DNA from: Gimesia algae
GTDB taxonomy: Bacteria > Planctomycetota > Planctomycetia > Planctomycetales > Planctomycetaceae
Assembly: GCF_007746795.1 (NCBI RefSeq)
Contig: NZ_CP036343.1
Coordinates: 4,749,357 to 4,813,356, forward strand
Direction: 5' to 3'
DNA length: 64,000 bases
Numbering within the stretch: position 1 is the stretch's first letter; each line of letters starts with the position of its first letter. The notes under the pieces were generated by a model that saw only the letters and a program-made list of their open reading frames with translations, was not told the DNA's origin and searched no databases. The translations under genes were made by a program, and so were the position numbers. Of this stretch, positions 52,680-60,744 are shown piece by piece.

Positions 52680-54542
52680 ATGAGACCAGAAACAAAGACA
52701 GAAACCATGCCTACATCCGAATTAGCACAAATTGAACTGCTGGCAGCTGTGGACAACCTGATTCATCAGCTCAAACACTGGGGTGAGCAGCAAACACACT
52801 GGAAGACTGCACAACAATGTCAGGCGGTAATCCAGCAGCTCCTGCCACGGCTGGGCATGCTCCGCGTACGCCTGGAATCTCCTCTGGTCATCGCCACCTT
52901 TGGCGGCACCGGAACAGGAAAAAGCAGCCTCGTCAATGCTCTGATTGGATCGTACTGCACCACATCTGGAAGACAGAGACCGACAACGACCAAGCCGGTC
53001 CTGATTGCACATCCGGAGACCGACCTCGATCGACTGGGGCTGGACCTGAGTCAGTTTCATGTTGAACAGAAAAAACTGGATCAGTTGCAGAACATCATTC
53101 TGATCGACTGCCCGGACCCGGACACGTCTGAATCCAACTTCGAAGAAAATAACCTGACCCGCCTGCAGCACATCATCCCACTGTGTGACATCTTGCTCTA
53201 CACCTCGACCCAGCAGAAATACCGCTCCGCGCGGGTCTCCGAGGAACTGATTGAGGCAGCCATCGGCCGACGACTGATCTTTGTACAGACACATGCCGGC
53301 CTGGATGAAGACATTCGCGAAGACTGGAAACAGCAACTTTCACAACAGTTTGAAGTACCGGAAATCTACTTTGTCGATTCGGTCAAGGCGCTGGAAGATC
53401 AGCTGGCAGACCGCACTCCCGACCCGGAATTCGCTGCTTTACAGAATATTTTGAGTGCCCAGCTCGGCAAGTCAGAACGCCTCCAGGTCCGCCGCGCCAA
53501 CCTGCTCGAGTTAATGCAAAATGCCATCGACCACTGCGCAGGCAAAATCGAAAACGGATTGCCTGCAGTCCATGAACTCGAAGCATTTTTGAAACAGCAA
53601 CAGGTTGTACTCACCGGACAAATGTCACAAGAACTACGGTCGGAATTACTCGTCAGTCGCAATCTCTGGGAACGCAGACTCCTTTCCTGTGTTTCCGATT
53701 CCTGGGGCTCGAGTCCGTTTTCCATGATGCTCCGCCTGTATAACGGATTAGGAAATCTGGTCGCCTCAGCCAGTCTGTTTCGTGCCAGAAATTCAGCACA
53801 GGTCGCATTGATCGGTGCCTTGCAGGGCGCCCGCTGGCTGGGAAATCGCCATCAGGAACAGGCGGCGGATGACCGCATTAAACGCATTGGTTCATTTGGC
53901 CTGGATGATAATAAACTGCGCGAATCACAACTATTGATTGACGGCTATACACAGGCGGCAGGTCTCACCCCTCCGCCAGGACACCAGATCGGGTCACTGG
54001 AATATCTGCAAACCGAAGCAGCGCATGTCGAGGAACAGTTCCTGAATGATGCAGGCACAAAAATCGACAGCATCATTACCCGTCTCGCGCATAAAAACTC
54101 CGGCTGGTTTACACGCTGTGTGTATGAAACCCTGTTTCTGGCATTGGTCGTTTATGCACTGGTCCGTATTGGAAAAAACTTTTTCTACGACTCGTTCCTG
54201 GACGAATCAAATATCCTGGCGATTGATTTTTACGTCACTGCAGGAGTCATTTTTCTGATCTGGACCGGGTTCCTGGTGATGATGTTTACCCGCAAACTGA
54301 AGCGAGGACTGGAACAGGAGATCAATCAGCTGGCAGACCATCTGGCCAAGACCAGACTTTCACACGGACTGTTTCCACATCTGGAACGCGAGTGTCGCCA
54401 GGTCTACTCTCAACAGCATGCACTGGAACGCATGCGGGGAGAGGTACATCAACTCCGCTCAGAAATCGCAGGCTCCAGGATCTTGGGGTCCTGGAAAGTA
54501 AATGAGCCGACAAAGCACGTCGGCTCTCAAGCAAGGCAATAA
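52680..54542 (+). CDS. Second large P-loop GTPase with two C-terminal membrane helices
   Basis: About 620 residues, starting at ATG 52680 (or ATG 52707, both lacking a strong ribosome site); the frame extends upstream over the previous gene but that part is unlikely to be used. The P-loop is GGTGTGKSS (75-83), G3 is LIDCPDPDT (about 145-153), and the G4 position reads VQTHAG in place of NKxD. A helical middle follows. Two membrane helices lie near residues 478-498 (CVYETLFLALVVYALVRIG) and 520-540 (YVTAGVIFLIWTGFLVMMF), forming a hairpin with a short loop, then a coiled-coil tail (about 545-600). Membrane remodelling or envelope-stress roles are possible; unproven. Confidence 0.8.
   Translation: MRPETKTETMPTSELAQIELLAAVDNLIHQLKHWGEQQTHWKTAQQCQAVIQQLLPRLGMLRVRLESPLVIATFGGTGTGKSSLVNALIGSYCTTSGRQRPTTTKPVLIAHPETDLDRLGLDLSQFHVEQKKLDQLQNIILIDCPDPDTSESNFEENNLTRLQHIIPLCDILLYTSTQQKYRSARVSEELIEAAIGRRLIFVQTHAGLDEDIREDWKQQLSQQFEVPEIYFVDSVKALEDQLADRTPDPEFAALQNILSAQLGKSERLQVRRANLLELMQNAIDHCAGKIENGLPAVHELEAFLKQQQVVLTGQMSQELRSELLVSRNLWERRLLSCVSDSWGSSPFSMMLRLYNGLGNLVASASLFRARNSAQVALIGALQGARWLGNRHQEQAADDRIKRIGSFGLDDNKLRESQLLIDGYTQAAGLTPPPGHQIGSLEYLQTEAAHVEEQFLNDAGTKIDSIITRLAHKNSGWFTRCVYETLFLALVVYALVRIGKNFFYDSFLDESNILAIDFYVTAGVIFLIWTGFLVMMFTRKLKRGLEQEINQLADHLAKTRLSHGLFPHLERECRQVYSQQHALERMRGEVHQLRSEIAGSRILGSWKVNEPTKHVGSQARQ
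54504..54526 (+). terminator. Stem-loop within the last codons of the second GTPase gene
   Basis: A perfect 8-base stem (GAGCCGAC / GTCGGCTC) with a 7-base loop, ending 14 bases before the stop codon TAA. It lies inside the coding sequence and may act in transcription termination or mRNA stability. No T-run follows. Confidence 0.4.
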
Positions 54543-54635
54543 GTCAGAACACTTCCCTGTTTCACCAGGGGACCTCTTACCTTACGAGACTCAAGGCTTA
54601 AAAAGCTGGGATTCTGCAGACAAGATGATCACAGA

Positions 54636-55037
54636 CTATTTGCGATTGTAGAACATCTCAGCAATGCTGTAGGCATTCAATGAACCAGATCGACTGACTT
54701 CTTTGCCGTCGACAACCAGGATCAGCGTCGGCAAGGACTGCACGTGATATTTTTCTGTCAAATCTGCGTGCTGGTCGACATCAATCACTCGAATGTGACT
54801 TGATTCTGATTCACTGATTTCCCAGTTCTGCCTTTTGAGCGCGGGAAATTCATTGTTCTTCATCTGCACACAGGCAGGACACCAGCTTGCTGTAAACAGT
54901 AACAGTTGATGGCTGGAAACGTCTTCTTCCATTTTAAAGAGTTGAATGACGTTTTCGGGCAACGCAGGCACTTCCACTGACTGGGCTGGTGCTAAGGAAA
55001 GAGATAACACCAATGTTGCTGGGATGAGTGTATTCAT
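54636..55037 (-). CDS. Secreted thioredoxin-like protein
   Basis: A 133-residue protein with a short signal peptide (about 1-20, ending near AQS-VE). The thioredoxin active site is ASWCPACVQMK, with Cys53 and Cys56 (CPAC instead of CGPC). The fold continues with VIDVDQHADLTEKYHVQSLPTLILVVDGKEV, including the cis-Pro in SLPTL. It is expected to be an oxidoreductase of the periplasm or outer compartment. It converges on the GTPase pair (gap about 90 bases), with no obvious partner gene. Confidence 0.92.
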   Translation of the reverse strand: MNTLIPATLVLSLSLAPAQSVEVPALPENVIQLFKMEEDVSSHQLLLFTASWCPACVQMKNNEFPALKRQNWEISESESSHIRVIDVDQHADLTEKYHVQSLPTLILVVDGKEVSRSGSLNAYSIAEMFYNRK

Positions 55038-55367
55038 TGTGATCCATTACAATTTAAAGACATTTAGAAATCTCATTTACAATAGGCAACAACCATAGCG
55101 ACTCAAGCTAACCCGTTCAACCGTTAAACTCGACTCAAATTGACAAGATTCCGATTCCTCGTTATAGAGTCTCTGCAAGAGACTCTAATGATTTTCATCT
55201 AGATGCAACATGTATCACTATTTGTAATTCCAATCATTATTTGCACTTACATCACTTCAGACTCCACAGGATTGTAACTCCGAAAAATTGTCTTCATCAA
55301 TCCACATTGATCAGTTCCTACGCTGGTCGAAGTCAATCGCTTCCCGTTTCCTTGAAAAGATGTCCCC
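55038..55367. other. Divergent spacer between thioredoxin-like gene and uppP
   Basis: About 330 bases, AT-rich, with a candidate uppP promoter at 55140-55168. Apart from this I see no RNA gene or repeat. Confidence 0.5.
55140..55168 (+). promoter_or_regulatory. Candidate promoter of uppP
   Basis: TTGACA (55140-55145) is followed after 17 bases by TATAGA (55163-55168), which matches the sigma-70 consensus at all six -35 and four -10 positions. It lies about 200 bases upstream of the uppP ATG, so a long leader would result. Confidence 0.45.
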
Positions 55368-56135
55368 ATGACCTGGTTAAAAATGATACTGCTGTCCATC
55401 ATTCAGGGTATCAGCGAATTCCTGCCGATCAGCTCTTCCGGGCACCTGGTAATCGTGGAGAGCCTGCTGAAGATCCAGGCAGATCAGACCGATGTGAATA
55501 TCGTGTTGCATGCGGGAACACTGCTCTCGATCCTGATCTTTTATCACAAAACGATCTTTCGGCTATTAAGCCGGGACATGCGTGTCATTCCACTGATGAT
55601 TGTGGGCACACTGCCAGTTGTCGTGATTGGACTGGCGGCCAAAAAATATGCAGAGCACTATCTGGAAAGCCCTCTGCTGGCAGGCTGCATGTTGCCTGTG
55701 ACCGGCCTGCTCCTGCTGCTGATTCCTCGCATTCCACATCACGACCAGAGCTACACAAAAATCACTTACAAGCAGGCAATTCTGATTGGACTGGCGCAGG
55801 CAATTGCCATTCTGCCGGGAATCTCCCGCAGTGGAAGTACCATCGTTGCAGGACTGCTCACGGGGATGTCGCGGCAGTCGGCAGCCACCTTCTCTTTTCT
55901 ACTTGCCATCCCGGCGATTTCCGGCGCCACCATACTGGAGACGGCGGAAATCATTTCGAGCCAGCACCTCAGCACGCCCCTGAGTCTGTTACTCATCGGC
56001 GCCCTGATCGCGGCAGTCGTAGGACTTGTGTCACTCTGGCTGCTCGTGCGCTGGCTGGAAAAAGGCAAGCTGCACTACTTCGCCTACTGGTGCATTCCAC
56101 TGGGAATTGTAATCGTCATCATGCAGTTGATCTGA
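55368..56135 (+). CDS. uppP: Undecaprenyl-diphosphatase (BacA type)
   Basis: A 255-residue membrane enzyme that dephosphorylates undecaprenyl pyrophosphate to recycle the lipid carrier used for peptidoglycan and other polymers. The two signature blocks are present: QGISEFLPISSSGHL (about 14-28) and LPGISRSGSTIVAG (about 146-159). About eight membrane helices follow the known BacA topology. It supports active peptidoglycan synthesis along with murA and the SEDS gene. It converges on glgX with a 12-base gap. Confidence 0.95.
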   Translation: MTWLKMILLSIIQGISEFLPISSSGHLVIVESLLKIQADQTDVNIVLHAGTLLSILIFYHKTIFRLLSRDMRVIPLMIVGTLPVVVIGLAAKKYAEHYLESPLLAGCMLPVTGLLLLLIPRIPHHDQSYTKITYKQAILIGLAQAIAILPGISRSGSTIVAGLLTGMSRQSAATFSFLLAIPAISGATILETAEIISSQHLSTPLSLLLIGALIAAVVGLVSLWLLVRWLEKGKLHYFAYWCIPLGIVIVIMQLI

Positions 56136-56147
56136 TCATCAATCTGC

Positions 56148-58244
56148 TTATTTACGACCACTCCGACGGACATAGCAACGCAGTGAGCGTGGCGGCAGGA
56201 CGGCAACACGAGGATACAACGTCGCTCCATCCCGTTTGGGGAAAATATCCATCGGAGAACGGGCTGAAGTATCGATAGTCAGGTTCCACTCCTTAGGTTT
56301 GATTCCAACAGGCAATTCAAATGCCTGCGGATCATGTGAGGAATTAACCAGAATCATCAAGTCAGAACCATCGCGCACCCTGCGTGAGGTGTGTCTTGCA
56401 CCCAATATGCACAACAGGCAGTTCTTATCATGGCGCCAGTCGACAGATTGTCCCATGACGTTATACCAGCTGACATCGGGCAGTTTCTCAACACCATTTG
56501 ATTGACCGGTGAGAAAATTCCGCTGTCTCAGGGTTGGCTCACAAAGCCGAAAATGGATCAGTTCTTTACAGAATCGATACAGACCTTTGTACTTATTGAC
56601 CAGCGACCAGTCAAACCATGAAATGGCGTTATCCTGACAGTAGGTATTGTTGTTCCCCCGCTGAGTTCGGCGGCATTCATCACCAGCGAGCAGCATCGGG
56701 ACACCCTGGCTCAAAAAGAGCGTCGCCAGCATATTCTTGATCTGTCGCTCACGCATCCCGATAATGGCAGGATCATCAGTAGGACCTTCAGCGCCGAAAT
56801 TCATGCTGATGTTGTTATTTTCGCCATCCTGATTATCTTCGCGGTTGGCATAATTGTGCTTGTGTTCATAGCTCACCAGATCATTCAGCGTGAAACCATC
56901 ATGTGCGGTAATAAAGTTCACGCCATGAAATGGTTCGCGTCCCGTCTCCTGATAGAGATCGCTCGACCCTGAAAGCCGGGTAGCATAATCGCCTAGCGTA
57001 GGAACATCACCTCGCCAGAATCGACGAATATCATCCCGGTAACGGCCATTCCACTCCGCCCAGCGAATGTGTGAAAAGGAGCCGACCTGATATGCGCCGG
57101 CAGCATCCCAGGCTTCTGCGATCAGCTTGGTATCTGCAAGCAAGGGATCTTCTGCGATCGCTTCCACCAGGGGAGGACTGGGGACGAGATTACCACTACG
57201 ATCACGGCTCAGAATCGAAGCTAAATCAAAACGGAAACCATCAATATGATAATTGCAGGTCCAGTGCCGCAGACAATGGAAGATCATTTCCCGAACAACC
57301 GGATGGTTTCCATTAATTGCGTTTCCACAACCGGAATAGTTTTTATAGTATTTTCCACCTTGATCCAGATGGTAATAAACCTGGTTTTCCAGTCCACGGA
57401 ATGAGAGGGTTGGACCATTCTCATTTCCTTCCGCAGTATGATTGAATACTACATCCAGAATCACTTCGATGCCGGCTTTATGCAGTGCTCGCACCATCTC
57501 TTTGAATTCGCGTACCTGCCCCCCTGGTTCTGAACTCGTCGCAAAACCACGGTGCGGTGCAAAGAAGGCCAATGTTTCATATCCCCAATAGTTTTGATGG
57601 TCTGTGAAAGTACCATCGGCCTCATTCATCGGGAATTCGTGAATGGGCATTAACTCGACCGCGGTGACGCCCAGGTCAATCAGATAAGGAATCTTTTCAA
57701 TGACTCCCAGATAAGTGCCGGGATTCTCCACTCCACTGGAAGGTGAGTTGGTAAAACCACGCACATGCATTTCATATATGACAGTATCAGCCAGATGGTG
57801 ACGGACATGCCGATCTCCCTGCCAGTCAAACTGATCATCAACAACCACACATTTAGGAGGCCGCACGATACCATCTAATGCAGGCTGAAAATTTCCTGCT
57901 AGCGCTTTCGCATAAGGGTCAATCAGTCGCGCCCGCTTATCAAATCGCTGGCCGATTTCCGGCTGAAAGGGACCATCTGCCTGAAAGTGATAAAGCTGGC
58001 CTGGACCAATGCCGGAGATGAATGCAGTCCAGATATCTCCGAGGCGTCCATATTCCTGATTGAAACGGATGACTTCCGAAGGCTCTGTATCATCAACATG
58101 ATTATACAGTAAAAGCCACATTGATGTGGCTGATCGACTGTAAACGGAAAAAAGCACCCCGTTATCCTGCGGCACCGCGCCGTAGGAAAAAGTATGCATT
58201 GAATGAATCGGGGAGCTGAGAGAGTGTACCAATTCGCGACCCAT
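56148..58244 (-). CDS. glgX: Glycogen debranching enzyme
   Basis: A 698-residue GH13 enzyme (GlgX/isoamylase type) that hydrolyses alpha-1,6 branches of glycogen. A CBM48 N-terminal domain (VLFSVYSRSATSMWLLLY, about 19-36) precedes the (beta/alpha)8 barrel with DVVFNHT, the nucleophile in GFRFDLAS, the acid/base Glu in LIAEAWDAAG, and the transition-state His-Asp in FITAHDGFTLND. ATG 58244 has AGG six bases upstream; a GTG at 58262 would add six residues. No other glg genes are nearby. Confidence 0.94.
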   Translation of the reverse strand: MGRELVHSLSSPIHSMHTFSYGAVPQDNGVLFSVYSRSATSMWLLLYNHVDDTEPSEVIRFNQEYGRLGDIWTAFISGIGPGQLYHFQADGPFQPEIGQRFDKRARLIDPYAKALAGNFQPALDGIVRPPKCVVVDDQFDWQGDRHVRHHLADTVIYEMHVRGFTNSPSSGVENPGTYLGVIEKIPYLIDLGVTAVELMPIHEFPMNEADGTFTDHQNYWGYETLAFFAPHRGFATSSEPGGQVREFKEMVRALHKAGIEVILDVVFNHTAEGNENGPTLSFRGLENQVYYHLDQGGKYYKNYSGCGNAINGNHPVVREMIFHCLRHWTCNYHIDGFRFDLASILSRDRSGNLVPSPPLVEAIAEDPLLADTKLIAEAWDAAGAYQVGSFSHIRWAEWNGRYRDDIRRFWRGDVPTLGDYATRLSGSSDLYQETGREPFHGVNFITAHDGFTLNDLVSYEHKHNYANREDNQDGENNNISMNFGAEGPTDDPAIIGMRERQIKNMLATLFLSQGVPMLLAGDECRRTQRGNNNTYCQDNAISWFDWSLVNKYKGLYRFCKELIHFRLCEPTLRQRNFLTGQSNGVEKLPDVSWYNVMGQSVDWRHDKNCLLCILGARHTSRRVRDGSDLMILVNSSHDPQAFELPVGIKPKEWNLTIDTSARSPMDIFPKRDGATLYPRVAVLPPRSLRCYVRRSGRK

Positions 58245-58753
58245 TGCTGACCTGTTCCTCACAATGACTGCATCAAACGTTTAAATGTGAAAATAATTGA
58301 ATCTTCTCCTGAGCGCCAAAAAAAGAAATCAGAACTTTCCGTCTAACACAGTTACATATCTTTAAATATTTCAAAACGGCTGTCAGCCTCATGCCACAGA
58401 ACAGAGGCAACCGCCATTAAATTCTAACCATTATCCCTAATTCTATACTTCGACGTCCCTGCCAGTAATTGATCATTCTTTTTTTTTCTGAAATTGAGAA
58501 CTTTAAAATCAGTATCTGATTGAAGCTATGACCGAGAGAAAGATCGCTGAGTACTTTATTCAATCAACACTCAGTTTATACATAAATTAACTGAGAGGTG
58601 TAGATAGTTTAACAAGTAAAACAACTTTACCCAGAACAATTTCCCAAAAATGACAACTGAGCTGCTGGAACGTTCCAGCAGCTCAGTGCTTGCATAACCA
58701 CATTTTTCATCCTGTAGTTTTGAACCAGTTTTCCAGTGAAATATACTTTACTC
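58245..58753. other. Non-coding spacer between glgX and the CX4C-repeat protein gene
   Basis: About 510 bases, AT-rich, upstream of glgX and downstream of the secreted Cys-repeat protein gene, both on the minus strand. It contains a 32-base perfect palindrome at 58656-58687 (listed separately) and should hold the glgX promoter, which I cannot identify with confidence. Confidence 0.5.
58656..58687 (-). terminator. 32-base palindrome, probable terminator of the CX4C-repeat protein gene
   Basis: A perfect 32-base palindrome (arms ACTGAGCTGCTGGAAC and complement). As an RNA hairpin it gives at least a 14-base stem with a 4-base loop. On the minus strand it lies 66 bases after the stop codon and is followed by TGTCATTTTT, a fair T-tract. 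Confidence 0.75.
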
Positions 58754-59323
58754 TTAAGGGAAAAATGGATCATTTCGGATGGAATTAGTAGATGCTGGTA
58801 CAGACGTCCGGTATACGGGCTGGGTTACCGGGCGGTAAGCCGGGTATTGCTGTACACCGTTAAACCCTGTTCCGCGGTACCCGGTATAGTTCTGGGTAGG
58901 ATAACGGTATTGAGTCAAGTTACAGTTACCACCAGGGCAGTTGGCTGTACCGTAAGGCGTTCCGCAGTTCCCACCGGGGCAACTGGCAGAGCCATATCCG
59001 GTTCCACAATTACCCGAGGCACAGGGACTGGCGTAATTGCTGGTGAAGTTACTGGTGGGGGAACAGACACCATTAACACAATTCGTCCTGCCATAAGAAG
59101 CTTGGCCATAAGATGTCTGACCATAATAGGGACGATACGTCTGCTGTGCAGTCCGATAGCTGACAGGTCTGGTTAACGCACGAAAAGGCGAGGTAATCAC
59201 ATCGACCACACCACCGGGACGAGGTTGAAAGAAAGCTGTCTGAGTTTCAGCAGCTTGAGAGTCGTCAGACAGCATCACAACAGCCGCAGCGCAAATAGCT
59301 AAAGTTGTAAGGAAACGTTTCAT
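58754..59323 (-). CDS. Secreted protein with repeated CX4C motifs and Tyr/Gly/Gln-rich linkers
   Basis: A 189-residue exported protein with a signal peptide (KRFLTTLAICAAAVVML, cleavage near SQA-AE). I know no family. After a short Pro/Val stretch comes a Tyr/Gln/Ser-rich part (YRPYYGQTSYGQASYGR), then four CX4C units: CVNGVC, CASGNC, CPGGNC and CPGGNC, separated by short Gly/Tyr linkers (GTGYGSAS, GTPYGTAN). The remainder is again Tyr/Pro/Gln-rich. Eight cysteines in regular spacing suggest metal binding or disulfide cross-linking in the proteinaceous cell envelope. GGAGAA precedes ATG 59323. Confidence 0.75.
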   Translation of the reverse strand: MKRFLTTLAICAAAVVMLSDDSQAAETQTAFFQPRPGGVVDVITSPFRALTRPVSYRTAQQTYRPYYGQTSYGQASYGRTNCVNGVCSPTSNFTSNYASPCASGNCGTGYGSASCPGGNCGTPYGTANCPGGNCNLTQYRYPTQNYTGYRGTGFNGVQQYPAYRPVTQPVYRTSVPASTNSIRNDPFFP

Positions 59324-59819
59324 TGAGATTTCTCCACATTTGAAAAAACGAGTTACTGTTATCATTTAAACCACATCGTGGCAAATAACAGCTAATGCAC
59401 TCGCCGTGCCAAACTACAACAACCACCATCAACACATCACACTATACCATTACAATACAACAACTTATACACATACAACTAAAGCCAAATAGATCATTTT
59501 AGCAACACACCAGATCAATATTTGTAACAATTACGACATCATTTCTACAAACAGCCATCACTTAATCTGATTAATATTAAAACAGGTAGGATTTTCGGCT
59601 AACCTGTAGTGATCAGTTAAATTTAAACAACGTTTACAGGCATTCCACCCGCCCCAACATGTTATCAAATTGATTAGCTTGTTTTTCGTTCTGGCAGTCT
59701 GGTCTGGTTATTCTAAATAGACGCTATTGCCGATATCCCATATAACTCCTCCCCCCAGCTCAGCAGACCTTTTCATTGGGATGTATTTTTCACAGATCCC
59801 ATTTGCAGTGATGAGAACC
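59324..59819. other. Spacer with a 75-base G-free (C-free on minus) tract
   Basis: About 500 bases between divergent genes. Positions 59409-59483 contain no G at all, so the leader of the minus-strand CX4C gene has a 75-base stretch with no C. No RNA gene or repeat is evident otherwise. The compositional run lies 86-160 bases upstream of that gene's ATG. Confidence 0.5.
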
Positions 59820-60713
59820 ATGAATCGGTACACCAAAAAAATCGACCAGTTTGCAGCAGCCCCCATGTTCTGCTGTTCTATTCTGTTTCTCGCTTTTTTC
59901 GCGGGCACGCTACATCTCTTCAATCTGGAATCGCCGGGAATCGCACTGGATATCTGCAACTGGTGCCTGTTCCTGCTCTACCCCTGCTTCGTCGTTGAAG
60001 CCATCACACATATTGCACTGGGAAGTCCCCGCTGGAAATTTAATCTGCTGTACTGCCTGGCTCCCCCTCTCAGAATTTGCGCACGAGACCAAATGACGGG
60101 ACGCGCGATCTGGTTTCCCATTCTGGCGTGGCGGGAAGTCAATAAAGCATTTCTGGAACGTGTGAGAAAATCCTTTTCCGTGCCTATGCTGGTGATCGCC
60201 CTGCTGGTGCTCCCACTGTTTGCGCTCGAACATTACTGGCAGAAACAGATTGAAGCCAGCCCCCTGATGGCGGATATCACTGCTTTAGCAACCGGGTTCA
60301 TCTGGTTTGCATTCACGCTTGAGTTCATTGTAATGATCTCGATTGAACACAAACGCGTAGACTACTGTCGCAAACACTGGATCGACCTGGCCGTCATCTG
60401 CCTGCCGATGATTGCCTTCCTGCGGGCGTTTCGCATGGCTGGGCTGCTGAAGTCCGCGCGGGTGTTTCGCTTAAAGAGTCTGGTAATGAAGCTCTACCGT
60501 GCACTCCTCATGCTGGAGGTCATTAACCGATTACTACAACGAAATCCGGAAAAACGGATCACACGCCTGGAAGCCCAGCTCCTTGAGAAAGAACGCGAAA
60601 TCAATGAGATCAAAACCGAAATCGCGATGCTGTCAGACAGGATTGCCTTGAAATCTCTGTCAATCTGCGAGGTTACCTGCCAGGATGAAACCCAACAAAA
60701 AAGAGCAGCCTGA
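59820..60713 (+). CDS. Membrane protein with voltage-sensor-like segment and C-terminal coiled coil
   Basis: About 297 residues with five or six membrane helices. The region CRKHWIDLAVICLPMIAFLRAFRMAGLLKSARVFRLKSL (about 190-228, key part RAFRM, KSARVFRLK) resembles the S3-S4 voltage-sensor segment of six-helix cation channels, with basic residues spaced by about three. A typical selectivity filter (TxGYG) is not seen; a coiled coil (about 250-285, RLEAQLLEKEREINEIKTEI) follows instead. This layout is like a sensor domain without pore, as in Hv1-type proteins, but unrelated helices could look the same. ATG 59811 or 59820 is likely; upstream starts add a non-helical stretch. Confidence 0.65.
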   Translation: MNRYTKKIDQFAAAPMFCCSILFLAFFAGTLHLFNLESPGIALDICNWCLFLLYPCFVVEAITHIALGSPRWKFNLLYCLAPPLRICARDQMTGRAIWFPILAWREVNKAFLERVRKSFSVPMLVIALLVLPLFALEHYWQKQIEASPLMADITALATGFIWFAFTLEFIVMISIEHKRVDYCRKHWIDLAVICLPMIAFLRAFRMAGLLKSARVFRLKSLVMKLYRALLMLEVINRLLQRNPEKRITRLEAQLLEKEREINEIKTEIAMLSDRIALKSLSICEVTCQDETQQKRAA

Positions 60714-60744
60714 CAGTAATTACCCTCAAAACACGGTAGCGCGA

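Noticed and set aside
55241-56278. 345-residue frame across uppP
   Set aside because: It overlaps uppP in another frame, has low-complexity His/Arg/Ser composition and no recognisable motif; the uppP frame carries both BacA signatures.
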